Source: JAKAIY01 sp036258195
Lineage (GTDB): Bacteria; Chloroflexota; Ktedonobacteria; Ktedonobacterales; JADMIN01
Reading direction: 5' to 3'
Length of the DNA stretch: 8,985 bases
Assembly (NCBI GenBank): GCA_036258195.1
Contig: DATAED010000023.1
Coordinates: 1-8,985 of the forward strand
The position numbers and the translations under genes are program-made. The notes beneath the pieces were generated by a model that saw only the letters and a program-made list of their open reading frames with translations, had not been told where the DNA came from and did not search any database. Shown piece by piece: positions 4,891 through 8,985 of this stretch (positions are counted from its first letter, which is position 1; every line of letters starts with the position of its first letter).

Positions 4891-6358
4891 CTGCTGGCTG
4901 GCGCGCCAGCGGCAGCGCGGGCCACAGCGTGATGGCCAGCGCCAGCGCGAAGGTCAGCCCCAGCGGGCCAGAGAGGCCGAAGAGCGCGGAGTCGAGCGCG
5001 GAGCCGATATTCGTGCTTGCCAGCAATGGTTGCGCCAGCAGCGACCCCACACGCAGCAGCGCCGCGCCATTGCCCAGCCAGAGCAGCGCCGTCACCAGCC
5101 GGGGCGAGCGGATGTTTCCGCCGGAGAAGCCTGGAATCATGCGGACGGAGACGCCCGCCAGCAGCAGCGCGATGAAGCCGACGGCGATGCTGTGGCGTGG
5201 AGCATCGAGCGTGACGGGCGTCGAGAGAGTCAGCGCCAGCGCCACGCCATCCACCACCAGCAGGATCCCCGCCAGCAACGCCCAGCAGTACGCGCTGATG
5301 ATGAGCGCGACATAGGGGCCGTAGCGGGCGCGCTCGGCGCTGATGTGGCGGGTATAGTTCTGCGCGACCTGCTCTGGGGTGGGGGCCAGCTTGCGCACCT
5401 GTGCTGGGAGATGGCCGCGCCGCGTCATCATGCGCGTGATGATGACCAGAAATGTCATCAGCGCCGCGCCCATCAGCGCCAGGCCGAGGCCATGGATTCG
5501 CCCCAGCGCGTCGCTCGTCCCTGCATCGCCGAGTAGCGCCAGCGCCAGCCCGCCGCCATAGCCGCACGCGATCGGCCAGAGGTAGCGCTGCGGGATGGAC
5601 TCCAGGCCGGCGTAGAGCGGCAGCGCACGCGCCGACATCGCCAGCGCCAGCGGCGTGAGGAAGCCGAAGAGGCCGAGCAGCACGCTGGCGTCGTCGGTCA
5701 GCGGCGGGACGATCCCACCCGCGCTGCTCGCCTGGATGGTGGCGACGAGGTTGATGAGCGCTCCCAGCGCCAGGCTCAGCGTCACGCAGAAGAGAAAGGG
5801 CCAGACGGCCCAGAGCGCCACCTTCTTGCGGAGCTTCGGCGCGTCTGGCTGGAGCGCCGTGCCGACCAGCAGCGCGACCGCCAGCCCCAGCCCGACCACT
5901 TCGAGCGCGCCGCTGGCGACCAGCGCGCTGCGCCAGAGGAGACTGTCAGGCGCGAGCGTCAGTAGTGGCTGCGCCAGGCCGCACAGCAGCAGACCGGCGA
6001 CCTGCGCGCCGAGCAGCCAGGGAATCACCTGTGGCCAGCGCAGCGGCGCGCCGCGCAGCCGCGGCAGGAAGTGGAACGCGACCCCCAGCGCGAAGAGTCC
6101 CACCCAGCCGAAGACCTGTATGCGCCCATGCGCCTGCGCTGTCGCCACCCACCAGGCCCCCAGCGGCAGATGGAAGCCCAGCGTGACACTGAGCACGCTG
6201 GCCAGCGCAAAGCCTGCGCAGACGCCCAGCAGCAGCGCCGTTCGCAACATCAGCGTCACCACCGCGAATGGCTGCTGGCGGTCGGTGGGGCGCAGCGCCG
6301 CCGTGAAGGCGTCGCGCAAGGTATCGCGCAGAGTGGTTCCAGTGCGCATCCGGGCCAT
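4883..6358 (-). CDS. Polytopic membrane protein, NnrS / heme-copper oxidase subunit I-like
   Basis: This is a 491-residue protein with about 12 hydrophobic segments (roughly 36-60, 80-98, 110-130, 146-168, 183-207, 225-247, 259-279, 287-308, 349-377, 388-408, 419-441, 456-482). The segment from H77 to R100, AHGRIQVFGWVGLFALGVAF then HFLPR, with H77 and H96, and the later RHSIAVGF...GVSVRMIPGF (from R388) match the pattern of NnrS and of single-subunit oxidase-like proteins. H289 is a third membrane-embedded His. NnrS proteins are heme/copper membrane proteins tied to nitric oxide metabolism, but the exact subfamily and function here are uncertain. The ATG at 6358 is chosen over the in-frame ATG at 6424 because GGAGG lies 8 nt upstream. 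It is transcribed away from the cupin operon and converges on the methyltransferase. A link to the molybdoenzyme operon through nitrogen-oxide respiration is inference. Confidence 0.82.
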   Translation of the reverse strand: MARMRTGTTLRDTLRDAFTAALRPTDRQQPFAVVTLMLRTALLLGVCAGFALASVLSVTLGFHLPLGAWWVATAQAHGRIQVFGWVGLFALGVAFHFLPRLRGAPLRWPQVIPWLLGAQVAGLLLCGLAQPLLTLAPDSLLWRSALVASGALEVVGLGLAVALLVGTALQPDAPKLRKKVALWAVWPFLFCVTLSLALGALINLVATIQASSAGGIVPPLTDDASVLLGLFGFLTPLALAMSARALPLYAGLESIPQRYLWPIACGYGGGLALALLGDAGTSDALGRIHGLGLALMGAALMTFLVIITRMMTRRGHLPAQVRKLAPTPEQVAQNYTRHISAERARYGPYVALIISAYCWALLAGILLVVDGVALALTLSTPVTLDAPRHSIAVGFIALLLAGVSVRMIPGFSGGNIRSPRLVTALLWLGNGAALLRVGSLLAQPLLASTNIGSALDSALFGLSGPLGLTFALALAITLWPALPLARQPAGV

Positions 6359-6366
6359 CAACCAGT

Positions 6367-6371
6367 CCTCC
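6367..6371 (-). promoter_or_regulatory. Ribosome binding site fixing the start of the NnrS-like gene
   Basis: On the minus strand GGAGG (complement of CCTCC, 6367-6371) lies 8 nt before the ATG at 6358. It argues against the upstream in-frame ATG at 6424, which has no such site and would place the promoter inside the gene. Confidence 0.75.
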
Positions 6372-6382
6372 GATGTGTGGAC

Positions 6383-6388
6383 ATTGTA
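6383..6388 (-). promoter_or_regulatory. Candidate -10 box for the NnrS-like gene
   Basis: TACAAT on the minus strand (5 of 6 to TATAAT) lies 24 nt before the ATG, giving a 5' leader of about 18 nt. The matching -35 position (6406-6411, GTATGC) is weak, which would fit an activator-dependent promoter. Confidence 0.4.
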
Positions 6389-6389
6389 A

Positions 6390-6413
6390 GCGTATCGTAG
6401 CATGAGCATACGC
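6390..6413. promoter_or_regulatory. Operator-like dyad overlapping the NnrS-like gene's -35 region
   Basis: GCGTAT (6390-6395) and ATACGC (6408-6413) form a perfect 6-bp inverted repeat with a 12-nt spacer, 18 bp centre to centre. It covers the spacer and -35 region of the candidate minus-strand promoter, where a regulator would act. A direct repeat GCGCTGCG (6412-6419 and 6429-6436) starts at its edge. It does not match the FNR/Dnr consensus. Confidence 0.35.
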
Positions 6414-6518
6414 GCTGCGGGCAAACGTGCGCTGCGACCTTTCTCACCAGTTGACTCGCTGGCGTCGCGTGAACCTCTGGCCTCTGGCGCACGTAGTACC
6501 GTGGTGAAGAGACATGCA

Positions 6519-6536
6519 GATCAAGCGGATCAAGCA
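6519..6536 (+). repeat. Tandem 9-bp direct repeat in the divergent gap
   Basis: GATCAAGCG (6519-6527) is followed directly by GATCAAGCA (6528-6536). It lies in the 214-bp divergent gap (6359-6572), which otherwise holds the promoter and dyad listed above and TTGACT at 6451-6456, a possible -35 without a good -10. The repeat could be a regulator site for the cupin operon, or chance. Confidence 0.35.
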
Positions 6537-6572
6537 GACGCCACGGGCGATGGACGAGCAAAGGGGAAGGCT

Positions 6573-7202
6573 GTGCGTCGGTCACGCATCCAGGCGATGG
6601 AACCAGCGGCCATTGAGCCAGCAAGCGCGGCGGATGAGATGGACAGGGCGGAAGAGTCAGGGCGCGAGATCGTGAATCCGGTTAGCGGCGAGCGCATCAT
6701 CATTCGGCAGAGTGGCGCGCAGACGGGCGGCCAGTTGCTGGAGTTCGATCTCTATCTGCCACCGGGCGGCCATGTGCCAGCGCGCCATGCTCACCCCAGC
6801 CAGGAGGAGCGCTTCACCGTGGTCGCGGGGCGCATGCGCTTCCGGCTGGGGCGCCGCGCATTCGTGGCGCAGGTCGGCGAGACAGTCACCATCCCCGTCG
6901 GCGTGGCGCACTGGTTCGGCGCGGCTGGCGCGGAGGCTGCCCAGGCGCGCGTGCAGGTGCGCCCGGCGCTGCGCATGCAGGAGCTGTTTGAGATGACCGA
7001 GGCGCTTGGCCAATCCTCCGCAGGCGCGCGGCGTGGGGCGTGGCTGGCGCGACTGGCCGACCTCGCGCAGGTCGTGCTGGACTATCAGCGCGAGGTCGCC
7101 GTGCCGCACATTCCCGTGCCGGTCGTGCGCATCGCGCTGGCGCCGCTCGCGTGGCTGGGCCGACGCCGCTCGCGCCGCGCTGCTCCCTTCTCACGCGCGT
7201 GA
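6573..7202 (+). CDS. Single-domain cupin protein
   Basis: The protein is 209 residues from the GTG at 6573, chosen because AAGG(GG) at 6561-6566 lies 6-8 nt upstream. ATGs at 6597 (201 residues) and 6639 (187 residues) are possible. The ATG at 6402 is unlikely: it lies in the opposing promoter region, has no ribosome site, and the codons from 6402 to about 6600 lack the strong G/C third-position bias of the rest. Cupin motif 1 is complete: a Gly-rich strand, H72-x-H74-x4-E79, then Gly six residues later. So is motif 2: G-x5-P-x-G-x2-H113. These four residues should bind a metal. The C-terminal part (about 130-209) has an amphipathic segment and a very basic end. Such cupins may be enzymes, isomerases or sugar/small-ligand binders; no reaction can be assigned. 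It is probably the first gene of an operon with the hydrolase 26 nt downstream. Confidence 0.82.
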   Translation: MRRSRIQAMEPAAIEPASAADEMDRAEESGREIVNPVSGERIIIRQSGAQTGGQLLEFDLYLPPGGHVPARHAHPSQEERFTVVAGRMRFRLGRRAFVAQVGETVTIPVGVAHWFGAAGAEAAQARVQVRPALRMQELFEMTEALGQSSAGARRGAWLARLADLAQVVLDYQREVAVPHIPVPVVRIALAPLAWLGRRRSRRAAPFSRA

Positions 7203-7213
7203 CGTCTGCCAGC

Positions 7214-7220
7214 GAAGGAG
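7214..7220 (+). promoter_or_regulatory. Ribosome binding site fixing the start of the glycoside hydrolase
   Basis: GAAGGAG lies 8 nt before the ATG at 7229. The same frame is open upstream to 7040, but that part overlaps the cupin gene and gives an Arg/Ala-rich product typical of an out-of-frame reading, so 7229 is the start. Confidence 0.75.
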
Positions 7221-7228
7221 CGACGCCG

Positions 7229-8416
7229 ATGGGCGCGAAAGATGATTGGCGACCCGCGCCGGGCTGGGCCTCGACACTCTCGGAAGCGCGCATCATGCGC
7301 GCCACACGCCCGCTGACCGATCGCTGGCGGCGCGTGCCGGTGGCGCGGCGCGGCGCGACCTTGCTGGGCGTCAGCTTCCGCCCGTTGCAGGCCGAGGCGC
7401 TGGGGCTGGATGTTTCGGCGACGCTACGAACGCTGCTGGCCTATCCCATCGAGATTATCCGACTGGGCGCGTACTGGAACCGCATCGAGCCAGCGCCCGG
7501 CGCATGGCGCTTCGATGCGCTGGATGCGCAGGTGGACGCCGCCGAACAGGCTGGCAAGCGCATCATCCTGAATGTCGGCGCGCTCAAGACGTTTGGCTAT
7601 CCGGAGTTCTTCGCGCCGGAGCATCACCTGAAGGCGGCGCTGCGCGAGGGCGCGCTGATCACGCCAGCAGGCTATCCCGCGCTGGTCGAAGCCGCCTGCG
7701 CCTTCATCGCGCGGGTGGTGGCGCGCTATCGCGAGCGCAGCGCGGTGGTGGCGTGGCAGGTGGAGCATGAGGCGGTTGATCCGCTGGGAATGGAGCATTC
7801 CTGGCGGCTGGCGGCGGCGTTTGTGGGCGAGGAAGTCGCGGCGGCCCGCGCCGCCGACCCGACGCGGCCCATCCTGATGAATGGCTTCCAGCCGACCTCG
7901 CTGGCGGTGCGCGCGCAGCAGTGGTGGCGCACCCGCGATCAGGGCGACTCGCTGGTGGTGGCGCAGCGATTGGCCGACATCGTGGGGATCGACTATTATC
8001 CACGGCATGCGCTGGTGGGGCTGGGCGCGCGCACGATCTATCTGGATGGCAGCGCCAGCGCCACGCAGCGCGCCACGCGACGCTGGGCGCGTGGCTGGCT
8101 CGCGTCGCCGACGAATGACGACGATGGCGGCGACCAGGCGCCACGCTTCCAGCGGCGGGTGATGATCTCGGAGGGGCAGGCCGAGCCGTGGGAGACGGCG
8201 ACCACGCCGCCCAGTCATTCCGCCAATGCTGGCGCGGCAAGCTGCCTGCCAGAGCATGTCATCGAGAACTACAACCAGTGCATGGCGTGGGCGCAGGCGG
8301 ATGGAGTCGGCCTGTACGCTTATCTCTTCTGGGGAGCTGAGTATTGGCTGCGGCGTCAGCAGAGCGGCGATGCTAGCTATCTCCAGGCGTTCGCGCGCCT
8401 GCTGGAGCTGGCGTGA
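7229..8416 (+). CDS. Clan GH-A glycoside hydrolase-like protein (GH42/GH5-like TIM barrel)
   Basis: The protein has 395 residues with no signal peptide, so it is probably cytoplasmic. The N-terminal barrel segments are recognisable: TLLGVSFRPLQ (44-54), EIIRLGAYWNRIEP (75-88), GAWRFDALDAQVDAAEQAGK (91-110) and IILNVGALKTFGYPEFF. These are typical of GH42/GH5-like enzymes that act on sugar or glycan chains. WQVEHEAVDP (176-185) carries the expected acid/base E181, and MISEGQAEPW (312-321) the expected nucleophile E315. The C-terminal LFWGAEYWLRR (366-376) is the last barrel strand. The residue before E181 is His180, where clan GH-A enzymes almost always have Asn. The substrate is unknown. The gene follows the cupin by 26 nt and precedes an ABC ATPase by 18 nt, so the three are probably one transcript. 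An Asp/Gly-rich insert (295-302) looks like a flexible loop. Confidence 0.82.
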   Translation: MGAKDDWRPAPGWASTLSEARIMRATRPLTDRWRRVPVARRGATLLGVSFRPLQAEALGLDVSATLRTLLAYPIEIIRLGAYWNRIEPAPGAWRFDALDAQVDAAEQAGKRIILNVGALKTFGYPEFFAPEHHLKAALREGALITPAGYPALVEAACAFIARVVARYRERSAVVAWQVEHEAVDPLGMEHSWRLAAAFVGEEVAAARAADPTRPILMNGFQPTSLAVRAQQWWRTRDQGDSLVVAQRLADIVGIDYYPRHALVGLGARTIYLDGSASATQRATRRWARGWLASPTNDDDGGDQAPRFQRRVMISEGQAEPWETATTPPSHSANAGAASCLPEHVIENYNQCMAWAQADGVGLYAYLFWGAEYWLRRQQSGDASYLQAFARLLELA

Positions 8417-8434
8417 AGGCGGAGTGATCGAGTC

Positions 8435-8985
8435 ATGGGCATGGTTGAGGTCGAGCAGCTCATCAAGCGCTATCGTGGGGCGCAGCGCAACGCCGTCGAT
8501 GGTGTCAGCTTCGACGTGGGCGCGGGCGAGTTCTTCACGCTGCTCGGCCCCAATGGCGCGGGCAAGTCCACCACCGTCTCGATCCTCACGACCACGCTCG
8601 CGCCGACATCGGGCCGCGTGCGCATCGCGGGCTGCGACCTGCGCACTGATCCCGCCGCTGTGCGCAGGCAGGTTGGCATCATCTTCCAGAATCCCAGCCT
8701 CGACATGAACCTCTCTGGCGAGGAGAATATCCGCCTGCACGCCATCATGTATGGCCTCTATCCCTATCGTCCCACCTATCGGCTGATGCCCGCGAAATAT
8801 CGCCAGCAGATCAGCGAGATCGCGGCGGTGCTGGGGATGGAGACAGATATGTTCCTGCCCGTGCGCAAGCTCTCTGGTGGGATGCGCCGCAAGATGGAGA
8901 TCATGCGGGCGTTGCTGCATCGCCCCCAGGTGTTGTTTCTGGATGAGCCGACGACCGGGCTGGATGTCGCCAGCCGCCGCAGCCT
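8435..8985 (+). CDS. ABC transporter ATP-binding protein, DrrA/ABC-2 type (3' end missing)
   Basis: The frame is open from the ATG at 8435 to the end of the window, giving 183 complete codons. GGAG (8421-8424) lies 10 nt upstream; the ATG at 8441 is a less likely start. All nucleotide-binding motifs up to the edge are intact: Walker A GPNGAGKST (38-46), Q-loop Q85 in IIFQNPSLD, signature LSGGM (146-150), Walker B VLFLDEP (166-172), followed by TTGLD (D-loop at 175-177). The order and the FQNPSLD and LSGGMRRKMEI wording fit the DrrA/NodI-like exporters of drugs, lipids or polysaccharides that work with an ABC-2 permease. A longer-than-usual helical segment (about 109-125, Tyr/Arg/Pro-rich) lies between the Q-loop and the signature. 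The permease gene would be expected just beyond the window. Coupling to the upstream hydrolase gene is likely, but the cargo is unknown. Confidence 0.92.
   Translation, partial: MGMVEVEQLIKRYRGAQRNAVDGVSFDVGAGEFFTLLGPNGAGKSTTVSILTTTLAPTSGRVRIAGCDLRTDPAAVRRQVGIIFQNPSLDMNLSGEENIRLHAIMYGLYPYRPTYRLMPAKYRQQISEIAAVLGMETDMFLPVRKLSGGMRRKMEIMRALLHRPQVLFLDEPTTGLDVASRRS

Noticed and set aside
4652..5536. Plus-strand open frame of 294 codons overlapping the methyltransferase end and the NnrS-like gene
   Set aside because: The product is a Gln/Arg/Ala-rich, highly repetitive string caused by the complement of Ala/Leu codons. The minus-strand frame has clear membrane helices.
4900..6300. Many copies of CCAGCGCC-like words in the NnrS-like gene
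   Set aside because: They are the complement of GGCGCTGG-type Ala/Leu codons in a hydrophobic protein, not a separate repeat family.
6402..6572. N-terminal extension of the cupin from the ATG at 6402
   Set aside because: There is no ribosome site, codon third positions are much less G/C than in the rest of the gene, and it runs through the opposing promoter and dyad.
7424..8920. Long open frame on the minus strand (498 codons) across the hydrolase and ABC genes
   Set aside because: It is antisense to two clear genes with intact motifs, its product is an Arg/His/Ala-rich string with no recognisable domain, and long antisense frames are expected in high-GC DNA.
1..8985. CRISPR array, tRNA, rRNA, insertion sequence or prophage signals
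   Set aside because: No regularly spaced repeats, no cloverleaf or rRNA-like segments, and no transposase or integrase motifs were seen on either strand by eye.

Overview
The window is a gene-dense stretch of bacterial chromosome, about two thirds G+C by eye, with strong Shine-Dalgarno sites and short gaps between genes. No transposase, integrase, CRISPR array, rRNA or tRNA was seen. The gene mix (a molybdoenzyme/Fe-S/Rieske cluster, a LaeA-like methyltransferase, a GH-A hydrolase ending in a WGAEYW motif and a DrrA-type ABC ATPase) and the codon use suggest a high-GC soil or thermophilic Chloroflexota-like bacterium. That placement is an inference from general familiarity and is not proven.

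Positions 1-3374 (+) hold a redox operon. It contains the C-terminal two thirds or so of a molybdopterin oxidoreductase of the nitrate reductase/formate dehydrogenase type, a four-cluster ferredoxin-like electron-transfer subunit in which one cluster cysteine is replaced by Ile, a membrane-anchored Rieske protein, and a small two-helix membrane protein whose start overlaps the Rieske stop. Together they look like a membrane-attached molybdoenzyme that exchanges electrons through Fe-S clusters and a Rieske centre. The window shows no cytochrome b or NarI/NrfD-type anchor.

Positions 3375-4863 (+) begin with a hairpin-rich gap and a possible 13-codon leader ORF. A DUF488 protein follows, then a second regulatory-looking gap and a SAM-dependent methyltransferase. 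The methyltransferase converges on the next gene, with both stop codons inside one inverted repeat.

Positions 4883-6358 (-) encode a 491-residue, about 12-helix membrane protein that resembles NnrS and heme-copper oxidase subunit I proteins. This fits a nitrogen-oxide or respiratory theme shared with the molybdoenzyme operon. The divergent gap 6359-6572 carries its probable promoter, a 24-bp dyad and a tandem 9-bp repeat.

Positions 6573-8985 (+) look like a second operon: a single-domain cupin with complete metal-binding motifs, a cytoplasmic clan GH-A glycoside hydrolase-like protein with an unusual His before its acid/base Glu, and the start of a DrrA-type ABC transporter ATPase that runs off the end of the window.
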